Of a stretch of DNA of 64,000 nucleotides, positions 57,152-64,000 are shown piece by piece. The notes under the pieces are model-generated. The model did not search any database. It was not told the DNA's origin and saw only the letters and a list, made by a program, of their open reading frames with translations. Location of the stretch: NCBI GenBank assembly GCA_020446425.1, contig JAGRES010000008.1, forward strand, positions 124,001 to 188,000. Reading direction: 5' to 3'. A program made the translations under genes and the position numbers. Numbering within the stretch: position 1 is the first letter of the stretch; each line of letters begins with the position of its first letter. This stretch comes from Sphingobium sp. Its GTDB lineage: Bacteria; Pseudomonadota; Alphaproteobacteria; Sphingomonadales; Sphingomonadaceae.

Positions 57152-58716
57152 GCCGGATCTGCGCCCTCTTCCGTAGGAAGCTCCAGACGAGGGAATAGAG
57201 GCTTTGGCGGTTCGATGGTCCGGCCATCAAGTGGATCAGTCCCGCTATCCAGGAAATCATAGGTCCACAAATTGTCAGGCACCTTCATTGCGTTCAGCAG
57301 CGCCTCGGCGCTGGTCGGGATGATCGGCATCACCGCAATCGCCAGATCGCGAATACAGGCGTAAAGCGTGCCAAGCACCTGCGCCATGCGATCAGGGTCG
57401 GTTTTCCGCAGCGCCCATGGCGCCATGGCATCAACATATTGGTTGCACGCGAATACGGCCTTGATCCAGGCATCAATGGCTATGGATGGCGCCAGTCGCT
57501 CCAACGCTTGTGGGATATCGTCGCGCACAGCGGCTTTGACCATCCCCAATATCTCATGATCCTCAACGGCATCGCCTGCATCGGGAATGACGCCGTCCAG
57601 GTTTTTCGCGATCATGCTAAGCGTGCGTTGCGCCAGATTGCCGAAGCTGTTGGCAAGATCACTATTCGCCTTTTGAACAATGGCTTCCGGGCTATAGCTT
57701 CCATCATTTCCGAAGGTGACTTCGGCCAACAGGAAATAGCGCAGCTGGTCCACGCCAAAGGCATCGGCCAGCTCCAGCGGATCGGCCACATTGCCCAGCG
57801 ATTTCGACATTTTCTCGCCGCGATTGAGCAGGAAGCCGTGGCCGAACACCTGTTTGGGCAGCGGCAGCCTGGCGCTCATCAGGAAAGCGGGCCAATAGAC
57901 CGCGTGAAAGCGCACGATATCCTTGCCGATGATATGGGTGATGTCCCCGCCCTCGGCCCAGTAAAGCGCCATCTGCTCGGTATCGTCAGGATAGCCGCAG
58001 CCGGTCAGGTAATTGGTCAGCGCATCCACCCATACATACATGACATGGCCTTCGCTGCCGGGTACCTTGACGCCCCAGTCGAAACTGGTGCGCGACATGC
58101 TGAGGTCTGACAGGCCGCCCTCGACAAAGCGCATCACCTCGTTACGGCGGCTTTCGGGTTGGATGAATTCGGGATGTTCGGTGTACAGTTTGAGCAATGG
58201 TTCCTGATATTTGGACAGGCGGAAGAACCAGCTTTCCTCGACGGTCCACTCGACCGGAGTGCCCTGCGGAGAGAGCTTTTCGCCCCCTTCCCCTTCGCTC
58301 AGCTCTTTCTCGTCGTAAAACGCCTCATCGCGCACCGAATACCAGCCTTCATAGCGGTCTAGATAGAGGTCATCATTCGCCTCCATCGCCTGCCAGATCG
58401 CCTGGCTGGCGCGGTGATGATCTGGTTCGGTCGTGCGAATGAAACGATCATAAGATATATTCAGTTTGTCATCCATGTCTTTGAAATAAGATGACATTTC
58501 CTGCGCCAATTCAGCAGGCGACACGCCCTTGCCCCGCGCGGTCTGTGCCATTTTCAGGCCATGCTCGTCCGTGCCGGTCTGAAAGAAGACATCGCGGCCC
58601 ATCATCCGCTGAAACCGCGCGAAGGCGTCCGTCGCAATCGCTTCATAGGCATGGCCGATATGCGGGCGGCCATTGGGATAGGATATGGCAGTCGTGATGG
58701 TATAGGGCTTGGACAT
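57148..58716 (-). CDS. metG: Methionyl-tRNA synthetase
   Basis: Charges tRNA-Met. 522 residues. Class I signatures: the HIGH-type RPHIGHAYEA near 16 and KMSKS in RGEKMSKSLGN near 300. The C-terminal anticodon-binding alpha-bundle is present, but the extra tRNA-binding/dimerisation domain found in E. coli MetG is absent, as in other short bacterial enzymes. Downstream of holB by 75 bases. Confidence 0.95.
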   Translation of the reverse strand: MSKPYTITTAISYPNGRPHIGHAYEAIATDAFARFQRMMGRDVFFQTGTDEHGLKMAQTARGKGVSPAELAQEMSSYFKDMDDKLNISYDRFIRTTEPDHHRASQAIWQAMEANDDLYLDRYEGWYSVRDEAFYDEKELSEGEGGEKLSPQGTPVEWTVEESWFFRLSKYQEPLLKLYTEHPEFIQPESRRNEVMRFVEGGLSDLSMSRTSFDWGVKVPGSEGHVMYVWVDALTNYLTGCGYPDDTEQMALYWAEGGDITHIIGKDIVRFHAVYWPAFLMSARLPLPKQVFGHGFLLNRGEKMSKSLGNVADPLELADAFGVDQLRYFLLAEVTFGNDGSYSPEAIVQKANSDLANSFGNLAQRTLSMIAKNLDGVIPDAGDAVEDHEILGMVKAAVRDDIPQALERLAPSIAIDAWIKAVFACNQYVDAMAPWALRKTDPDRMAQVLGTLYACIRDLAIAVMPIIPTSAEALLNAMKVPDNLWTYDFLDSGTDPLDGRTIEPPKPLFPRLELPTEEGADPA

Positions 58717-58791
58717 TGATGCTCGCGTTGTTCAGGTTTGCCGCCTATCTAACCGCAGCGCAGCATAACGCCAAGGCCGTTTTCCCCGCAA

Positions 58792-59763
58792 TTACAGCAG
58801 TGCGTGCTCATTTTCCGGTTCTGCAAGGCTGGCGGCATGCGAACACAACTCGAAAACAGTCGTCGCCGGGTCGAGCGAGAGCGGTATCGCCGTCATTGCC
58901 AGATCGCGTGCGGCTTCCCACGCCGCAATAGCCTCGGCCAGCGCCGGACCCGTCAATTCTCTGGCGCGCGTTGCGATATAGGCGGGGGCTTGTTCCAGAA
59001 AGGCTTCATAGCGCGGTCTGGCGCTTTTGATGGCCAGTGTCTTGGCCAGAGCAATTCTCTCCGCATTGGATGGGTCGCCGCTCTGGCTGATCCGTTCCAG
59101 CGCCGCTACCATATCGCCTATGCCCAGCCCAGCCAGCGCCAAAGCCCGCCCGGGAGAGCCCTCCCCCATCCGTAACAGCGTGTGATGTTCATCCTCGTCC
59201 ATGGCCGGGTCAGCCTGCCTCAGCGCGGCGGCCATATCCGCACTGCCCAGCGGCGATAGGCGCAGCATGCGACAACGTGAACGGATGGTTGGCAACAGGC
59301 GCGAGGGAGAATGGCTGATGAGCAGGAATATCGTGTCGCGTGGCGGCTCTTCCAGACTTTTGAGCAGTGCGTTGGCCGCGCCGCGCTCCATATCGTCCGC
59401 CGCATCAATCAGGATGATGCGCCGTTTCGAGACCGAAGAAGAGGTGGACAGCAGCCGCGACAGGCTACGTACCTGATCCACGCTGATATTACGGGCGAGA
59501 TCGCCATTATCCTTCTCCAGCCGCCGCAGTTCGGCATAATCGGGATGGGTGCCCGCCTCGAACAGTTTTGCCGAAGGATGGCTGGACGCGACCATGCTTT
59601 CCTGCTCTCCATCCGCCAGCAGGCACAGCGCGATCTGCCGGGCCAGTGATGCTTTGCCGATGCCATGCGGGCCGGCGAATATCCAGCCATGATGCAGCCG
59701 CCCTGCCCGCGCTGCGCTCAATATCTCGTCGCGTTCGCGATCATGACCGAAAACCGGCGTCAT
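58792..59763 (-). CDS. holB: DNA polymerase III delta' subunit
   Basis: Clamp-loader subunit, 323 residues from the chosen ATG. AAA+ fold with degenerate P-loop GPHGIGKASLARQ near 30, the Walker B-like IILIDAADDMERGAANALLKSLEEP, and sensor HSPSRLLPTIRSRC. The zinc-binding cysteines seen in some delta' subunits are not evident. The ATG overlaps the tmk stop by 4 bases, so the 25-codon longer frame is rejected. Confidence 0.93.
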   Translation of the reverse strand: MTPVFGHDRERDEILSAARAGRLHHGWIFAGPHGIGKASLARQIALCLLADGEQESMVASSHPSAKLFEAGTHPDYAELRRLEKDNGDLARNISVDQVRSLSRLLSTSSSVSKRRIILIDAADDMERGAANALLKSLEEPPRDTIFLLISHSPSRLLPTIRSRCRMLRLSPLGSADMAAALRQADPAMDEDEHHTLLRMGEGSPGRALALAGLGIGDMVAALERISQSGDPSNAERIALAKTLAIKSARPRYEAFLEQAPAYIATRARELTGPALAEAIAAWEAARDLAMTAIPLSLDPATTVFELCSHAASLAEPENEHALL

Positions 59764-60404
59764 GGCAGTATGTCCGCAAGGGATTCCAGGATCTGGGCGC
59801 TGACGCTTTCCGGGTCTGCGCTGGCGTCGATGGTGCAAAAACGCTCGGGTTCCGCTTCGGCATAGCTACGGAAAGCGGCAGCGACGTTACTATGAAACTC
59901 CATATCCCGTGCGCCGAAACGGTCTGTATGGCCTGCGTCTCGCGCCGCTGCGCGCTCCGCCGCGATATCGAGCGGCAGGCTGAGCAATAAGGTCCGGTCC
60001 GGCATCAACCCTTGAGAGCCGATACGATGCGCCGCCATGATGTCCTCGTCGGCTAGCCCGCTCGCGCCTGCCTGATAAGCGCGCGTGCTGTCGATATAAC
60101 GGTCGCACAGCACCCATGCGCCGCTTTCCAGGCCGGGGCGGATCACCCGCTCGACATGATCGGATCTGGCAGCGGCGAAAAGCAAAGCCTCTGCGCGCGG
60201 GTTCCACCGGTCAGCCTCTCCGTCCAACAGCAGCGCACGGATGGCCTCTGCGCCCGGCGTGCCGCCCGGCTCACGGGTTTCGACGACTTCCAGCCCCAAT
60301 CCGCGCATATGGCTGGCCAGCAGGCGCAGCTGGGTGGACTTGCCAACCCCCTCCCCGCCTTCCAGCGTAATGAACTTGCCTTTATTGTTGGATGGCGCGC
60401 TCAC
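59760..60404 (-). CDS. tmk: Thymidylate kinase
   Basis: Phosphorylates dTMP to dTDP. 214 residues from a GTG whose last bases overlap the dacC-like stop (GTGA); an ATG nine codons earlier is possible. P-loop EGGEGVGKST, ETREPGGTPGAE, and the DRYIDSTRAYQ segment with the catalytic arginines are visible. Coupled to holB by a 4-base overlap. Confidence 0.95.
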   Translation of the reverse strand: MSAPSNNKGKFITLEGGEGVGKSTQLRLLASHMRGLGLEVVETREPGGTPGAEAIRALLLDGEADRWNPRAEALLFAAARSDHVERVIRPGLESGAWVLCDRYIDSTRAYQAGASGLADEDIMAAHRIGSQGLMPDRTLLLSLPLDIAAERAAARDAGHTDRFGARDMEFHSNVAAAFRSYAEAEPERFCTIDASADPESVSAQILESLADILP

Positions 60405-61564
60405 CCGAAAAAGGACTTCAGGCCGTTCCACAGCCGCCCGAAGAACCCGGCTTCTTCGACCGCTTCACCAGCGACAAGCGGCAGGACCTGCGGCCCGGTA
60501 TCGTTGGTTGAGATGATAAGCTGTGCGATCTGCTGCCCCTTGGCGATCGGCGCCTTGATCGGGCCGTTATACACGACCTTGGCGCTGATGCTGCCAGTGG
60601 CAGTGCGGGGCAGCGTTACCGCCAGATCGCGCGGTGCGACAATCGGCACAGTGCTGGCGCTGCCCATCTGTACTTCGGCGGTCTCAACCGTCTCACCCTG
60701 CTGGAACAGGCGCTTGGCCTTCCACGCCTTGAAGCCCCAGTCCATGAAACGCACGGACTCGCTGATGCGGCCATTGAAAGAATCGAGGCCAGCGACCACC
60801 ATCACCAGACGGCGGCCATCCTGAATGGCGGAACCGGTAAAGCCATAACCGGCCTCCTGCGTATGGCCGGTCTTGAGGCCGTCCGCTCCGGCGACTTTGC
60901 CCAATATAGGGTTGCGGTTGGCCTGCGTGATCGGTTCGCCCGACATGGTCTTGCCCCAAGTGAAGGAGGGCGTGTCATAAAATTGCTTGTAGAGGCTCGG
61001 GGTTTCCTCGATCGTTGCCTTGGCAAGCGTTACCAGATCGCGCGCCGTCACATAGGTGCGGCCTTCGTCCGGCCAGCCATTGCTGTTGCCGAAATTGCTA
61101 TTCGTCATGCCAAGGCGCTTGGCTTCCTTGTTCATCAGATCGGTGAACGCCTCTTCCGTCCCCGCGATTCCCTCGGCCAGAACAACACAGGCGTCATTGC
61201 CGGACAGGGTGACGATGCCGTGCAGCAGATTTTCGACCGAAACCTGCTCACCGGGAGAGAGGAACATGGTCGATCCGGCTTGCGGGCCGTGCCATTTCTC
61301 CCATGTTTCCGGCCTGACGGTGAATTTCTTGTCGAGACTCAATTCGCCTTTCTCGATCAGCAGAAAGGCGACATGGGTTGTCATCATCTTCGCCATGGAT
61401 GCGGGCGGAATACGGCGGTCGCCATCCTTGTCGAAGAGCACTGCGCCGGATGACAGGTCCTGCATATAGGCAATCGGCGCTGCGCTGTCATAGCTGGGCG
61501 CGCTGGCGGCGAGCGGCGTTATGGCGAAGGAAATCAGGGCAGCGGAAACAAGTAACTTTTTCAT
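60401..61564 (-). CDS. D-alanyl-D-alanine carboxypeptidase (PBP5/6 type)
   Basis: Periplasmic low-molecular-weight penicillin-binding protein that trims pentapeptides. 387 residues: signal peptide (about 1-21), catalytic triad motifs SxxK (Ser56, Lys59 in PPASMAKM), SGN (121-123) and KTG (231-233), then the PBP5 C-terminal domain and an amphipathic end (FFGRLWNGLKSFFG) for membrane attachment. DacA/DacC type; which paralogue cannot be told. Upstream of tmk with a 4-base overlap. Confidence 0.94.
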   Translation of the reverse strand: MKKLLVSAALISFAITPLAASAPSYDSAAPIAYMQDLSSGAVLFDKDGDRRIPPASMAKMMTTHVAFLLIEKGELSLDKKFTVRPETWEKWHGPQAGSTMFLSPGEQVSVENLLHGIVTLSGNDACVVLAEGIAGTEEAFTDLMNKEAKRLGMTNSNFGNSNGWPDEGRTYVTARDLVTLAKATIEETPSLYKQFYDTPSFTWGKTMSGEPITQANRNPILGKVAGADGLKTGHTQEAGYGFTGSAIQDGRRLVMVVAGLDSFNGRISESVRFMDWGFKAWKAKRLFQQGETVETAEVQMGSASTVPIVAPRDLAVTLPRTATGSISAKVVYNGPIKAPIAKGQQIAQLIISTNDTGPQVLPLVAGEAVEEAGFFGRLWNGLKSFFG

Positions 61565-61605
61565 CGACTATCCAGGGCTTGCACGAATCCGTGACGGCTA
61601 AGGGA

Positions 61606-62493
61606 TTAGTCGTTTACCATGATCCGCGCGCCTTGAAACCCCGACTTGGCTGCCTGTGCAGCGCCGTCCTGCGCTTTGTGTCGGCTTTCGTAAGGACCCA
61701 TGCGCACCCGCCACAGGCCGTTGGGTGCTTCATCAACAAAACCACCGCACCGCTTGGCCGCGCCCGATGCACGTTCCTTGCTGGAAAAGGCCGCGACCTG
61801 AACGACATACGAACCTGGCTGCTCCGCCTGTGACGACGCTGTCTCAAGGGCGGCATATTCCAGTGCGGGCGGCGGGCTTTTGGCGGATGAAGCATCGGTG
61901 CGCGGTGTATAGTCGAGCTTCTTGCGCAGTGCAGCCAGCAGGAGCTCGGGCGCTTCCAGCCGTTCGCTGGCGCGCAGGCCTTGTTTCAGCGCGACTTTTT
62001 CCTGCTCCAGCGGATCAACGCGGCGAACGCGTACAGCCGCATGGCCATGGCCACTGACACCCAGCTGTTCCGCTGCCCCGCGTGACAGGTCTATGAGGCG
62101 CGAGCGCGCATATGGCCCACGATCGTTGATACGCACCAATATCGTACGCCCAGTATCGAGTGAGGTTACTTCGACATAGCTCTGAAACGGCAGGGTCCGG
62201 TGCGCGGCGGAGATACCGGTAGGCAGAAAAGGCTCGCCGCTGGCAGTTTTCCTGCCCGCCAGTTCATCGCCATACCAGCTTGCATAGCCGACTTCGTCAT
62301 ATTCTTCGGCTTCTTCGGCGGCGGGTGACGCCTGGACTTTTACGTCAACGGGCTCCTCAGCGGCAATCGCCTGAGAAATCGGCGCAGTAAGAAAAGACTG
62401 GTTTTCCGCGCCTCCAGCGAACGCCGCATACAGCCCGGCCAGCGCCATCAAAGATGCGCCAAGCAGGCCTTTTTGCTCAATCGTCAACCGCAT
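61606..62493 (-). CDS. rlpA: RlpA-family septal lytic transglycosylase with SPOR domain
   Basis: 295 residues. N-terminal hydrophobic segment (about 10-28), a double-psi beta-barrel domain (about 68-150, GYASWYGDELAGRKTASGEPF and the catalytic aspartate region RINDRGPYARSRLIDLSRGAA), a linker, and a C-terminal SPOR domain (about 225-293) that binds denuded septal glycan. No lipobox cysteine is visible, unlike E. coli RlpA. Overlaps mltB by 17 bases. Confidence 0.92.
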   Translation of the reverse strand: MRLTIEQKGLLGASLMALAGLYAAFAGGAENQSFLTAPISQAIAAEEPVDVKVQASPAAEEAEEYDEVGYASWYGDELAGRKTASGEPFLPTGISAAHRTLPFQSYVEVTSLDTGRTILVRINDRGPYARSRLIDLSRGAAEQLGVSGHGHAAVRVRRVDPLEQEKVALKQGLRASERLEAPELLLAALRKKLDYTPRTDASSAKSPPPALEYAALETASSQAEQPGSYVVQVAAFSSKERASGAAKRCGGFVDEAPNGLWRVRMGPYESRHKAQDGAAQAAKSGFQGARIMVND

Positions 62494-63559
62494 TCGCCAA
62501 TAACCCCACCGAAAGTGCGTAGAAATTCGAGCAGTTATAATCGAGAATTGCTTGATAATTGCTTGTCAGCAGATAGGCGGTCTTGCCCGGCCCATCGGGC
62601 TCCAGCAAGGTGGCAAGCACGTCGCTGCGCAGGCTTTCCCCGCCCAGCGGCATGACGCCGAGCCTGCGCCATTCGGTCATGGTCATCCATTTGCTGTGCC
62701 GCTCGAACACGCGCGGGCAGCGCGGCGGAATAGTGTGATTGGCGATGGCTGCGCGGTCGATCGTGCTGGGCACGGCCACCGCAATTCCCCATGGGATGCC
62801 CTTGCGCCAACCGGCGTCGACGAAATAATTGGCTATGGAAGCCAGCGCATCTGCCTGGCTGCTCCATATATCGGCCTTGCCGTCGCCATCCCCATCGCGC
62901 GCGACACGCAAATAGACAGATGGCAGGAACTGCGGATAGCCCATGGCCCCTGCCCAGCTGCCCACCAGCTTTTCACGTGGTATGCCATTGTCGAGAATTT
63001 TCAGCGCGGCGAGAAATTCCGGTTCGAACAATGTGCGGCGGCGCCCTTCATAGGCGAGCGTCGCCAGCGATCGCAGCAGGTCGAAATCACCGGTAAAGCG
63101 GCCATAATTGGTTTCATGCCCGAAAATTGCGACCATGATGGATTCCGGCACACCGGTTTCGCGCTCGATCTGCATCAGCTTGGAACGGTTGGCGCGATAG
63201 GCCACCTGCCCGCCCCGGATGCGTGAAGCATCGACATGCTTGCGGCGATAGGGTTCGAAAGGTGGAATAGGAGAGTCGAACGATCCTCCCGGTTGAGACT
63301 GGTCAAGCTGTATGACGCGTGGATTATAGCTGAGCGTCGGGAATACCTGGTTCATCGTCGCCGCGCTGATGCCCATCGCGGCGGCCTTGCCGCGCAGGCT
63401 GTCGAGATAGCGGTGAAACCCGCTTTCCATATCGCTGCTTTGTTGTGGAATGGGCTGCACGATTTCCTGCGCGCTCGCCTGAAACGGTGCGAGAGAGGAC
63501 ATCAGGGCTATGACACATGCTATGGAGCGCAGGAACGGCTGCAAATATAGGCTACTCAT
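62477..63559 (-). CDS. mltB: Membrane-associated lytic murein transglycosylase B
   Basis: 360-residue exported transglycosylase of the MltB (GH103) type. Signal peptide ends near AQA/ASAQ (about 30). Catalytic glutamate Glu149 is in AIFGHETNYG. GAMGYPQFLPSVY follows, and the DGDGDGKAD loop is EF-hand-like, as in E. coli Slt35. Heads the three-gene peptidoglycan run mltB-rlpA-carboxypeptidase that leads into tmk. Confidence 0.94.
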   Translation of the reverse strand: MSSLYLQPFLRSIACVIALMSSLAPFQASAQEIVQPIPQQSSDMESGFHRYLDSLRGKAAAMGISAATMNQVFPTLSYNPRVIQLDQSQPGGSFDSPIPPFEPYRRKHVDASRIRGGQVAYRANRSKLMQIERETGVPESIMVAIFGHETNYGRFTGDFDLLRSLATLAYEGRRRTLFEPEFLAALKILDNGIPREKLVGSWAGAMGYPQFLPSVYLRVARDGDGDGKADIWSSQADALASIANYFVDAGWRKGIPWGIAVAVPSTIDRAAIANHTIPPRCPRVFERHSKWMTMTEWRRLGVMPLGGESLRSDVLATLLEPDGPGKTAYLLTSNYQAILDYNCSNFYALSVGLLANAVDD

Positions 63560-63627
63560 AACGCCATAGTGGCAGATTGCATGTTCGCCGTGAATTCCTG
63601 TCGTCCGAATTATCCATCGTTATGACG

Positions 63628-63655
63628 AAAAAAGGGGTGGCGAAACCGCCACCCC
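63628..63655 (-). terminator. Intrinsic terminator of the right-edge MFS gene
   Basis: Read on the minus strand, GGGGTGGCG pairs perfectly with CGCCACCCC over 9 bases with a 4-base loop, followed by TTTTTT. It lies 33 bases past the stop of the right-edge carrier gene. Confidence 0.9.
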
Positions 63656-63687
63656 AAGACCTTCCCGGGGGAAGTGCCGGCTGGTTA

Positions 63688-64000
63688 TTATTGGTCGATG
63701 TTCCGGCGGAAGGTTTCCGGCAGGAACAGCAGGCCGACGACCACTGTCATCGCCGCCACAAGCACCGGATACCACAGGCCATAGTAGATATTGCCGGTGG
63801 CTGCGACCATTGCGAAGGCCGTGGTGGGCAGGAAGCCGCCGAACCAGCCGTTGCCGATATGATAGGGCAGCGACATGGATGTGTAGCGGATCCGGCTGGG
63901 GAACAGCTCGACCAGCATGGCGGCTATCGGGCCGTAGACCATGGTGACCAGCAGAACGAGCGCGACCAATATGGCGACCACGCGGGTCTTGTCGATCTGA
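63688..64000 (-). CDS. MFS transporter, C-terminal part (cut by the window edge)
   Basis: About 104 residues up to the window edge, holding the last three membrane helices of a major facilitator. The visible VTMVYGPIAAMLVELFPSRIRYTSMSLPYHIGNGWFGGFLPT motif marks the MHS (metabolite:proton symporter) family, as for the carrier at 17940-19226. The end FLPETFRRNIDQ is typical. The 5' part lies outside the window. Confidence 0.88.
   Translation of the reverse strand, partial: QIDKTRVVAILVALVLLVTMVYGPIAAMLVELFPSRIRYTSMSLPYHIGNGWFGGFLPTTAFAMVAATGNIYYGLWYPVLVAAMTVVVGLLFLPETFRRNIDQ

Overview
The window reads as chromosomal core DNA of a GC-rich alphaproteobacterium, most likely a sphingomonad (order Sphingomonadales). 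The grounds are a fused ispDF, the order dusB-ntrB-ntrC-ntrY-ntrX-hfq-hflX with a double-domain Hfq, a chvI-chvG-hprK-rapZ-EIIA-ptsH array divergent from an ATP-type pckA, a tonB-exbB-exbD-exbD cluster and the lptD-surA-pdxA-rsmA order. This is inferred from gene content; no database was searched. Genes are packed tightly and many operon joints are 1-4 base stop/start overlaps. No CRISPR array, transposase, integrase or phage gene was seen.

Layout. 1-2.1 kb: the cut 3' part of a TonB-dependent receptor, a low-GC hairpin-rich stretch without a gene, and tRNA-Glu. 2.2-9.2 kb: recJ, a two-gene ABC-2 transporter, glpX, hom and an unidentified exported protein. 9.2-12 kb: a Pho-box-like repeat and the tonB-exbB-exbD-exbD energy-transfer cluster, with two strong intercistronic hairpins around exbB. 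12-19.2 kb: a PilZ protein, an ABC exporter, intracellular PHA depolymerase plus dipeptide epimerase, an MscS channel and an MFS carrier. 19.2-26.3 kb: an rRNA-type methyltransferase, then the incomplete regulatory PTS with RapZ and a short HprK, the ChvG/ChvI two-component system and divergent pckA. 26.4-32.6 kb: a small acidic protein, NfeD/SPFH membrane pair, a CitE-like lyase, guaB, a 25-base inverted repeat, an RsmB-type methyltransferase and a TPR protein. 32.6-38.2 kb: rsmA, pdxA, surA and lptD in one minus-strand run. 38.4-45 kb: pepA-holC, ndk, carbonic anhydrase, lipA, a COQ10/RatA-type protein, cinA and ispDF. 44.8-54.1 kb: dusB, two nitrogen-type two-component systems, hfq and hflX. 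54.1-63.6 kb: mazG, a retropepsin-like membrane protein, metallo-beta-lactamase-fold and TatD hydrolases, metG, holB, tmk, then three peptidoglycan genes (dacC-like, rlpA, mltB). The window ends inside a second MFS carrier.

How parts fit together. ExbB, two ExbDs and TonB supply proton-motive energy to outer-membrane receptors such as the one at the left edge. HPr, EIIA-Man and HprK have no enzyme I or sugar permease here and so look regulatory; beside ChvG/ChvI and pckA they suggest a carbon-status and gluconeogenesis switch. NtrB/NtrC is a complete sigma-54 activator pair, whereas NtrX has lost the GAFTGA loop. A sigma-54-like promoter followed by a leader with two mutually exclusive hairpins lies in front of hfq. 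The tandem Hfq, with an intact distal-face lysine in the first half and methionine in the second, is the most unusual protein in the window.
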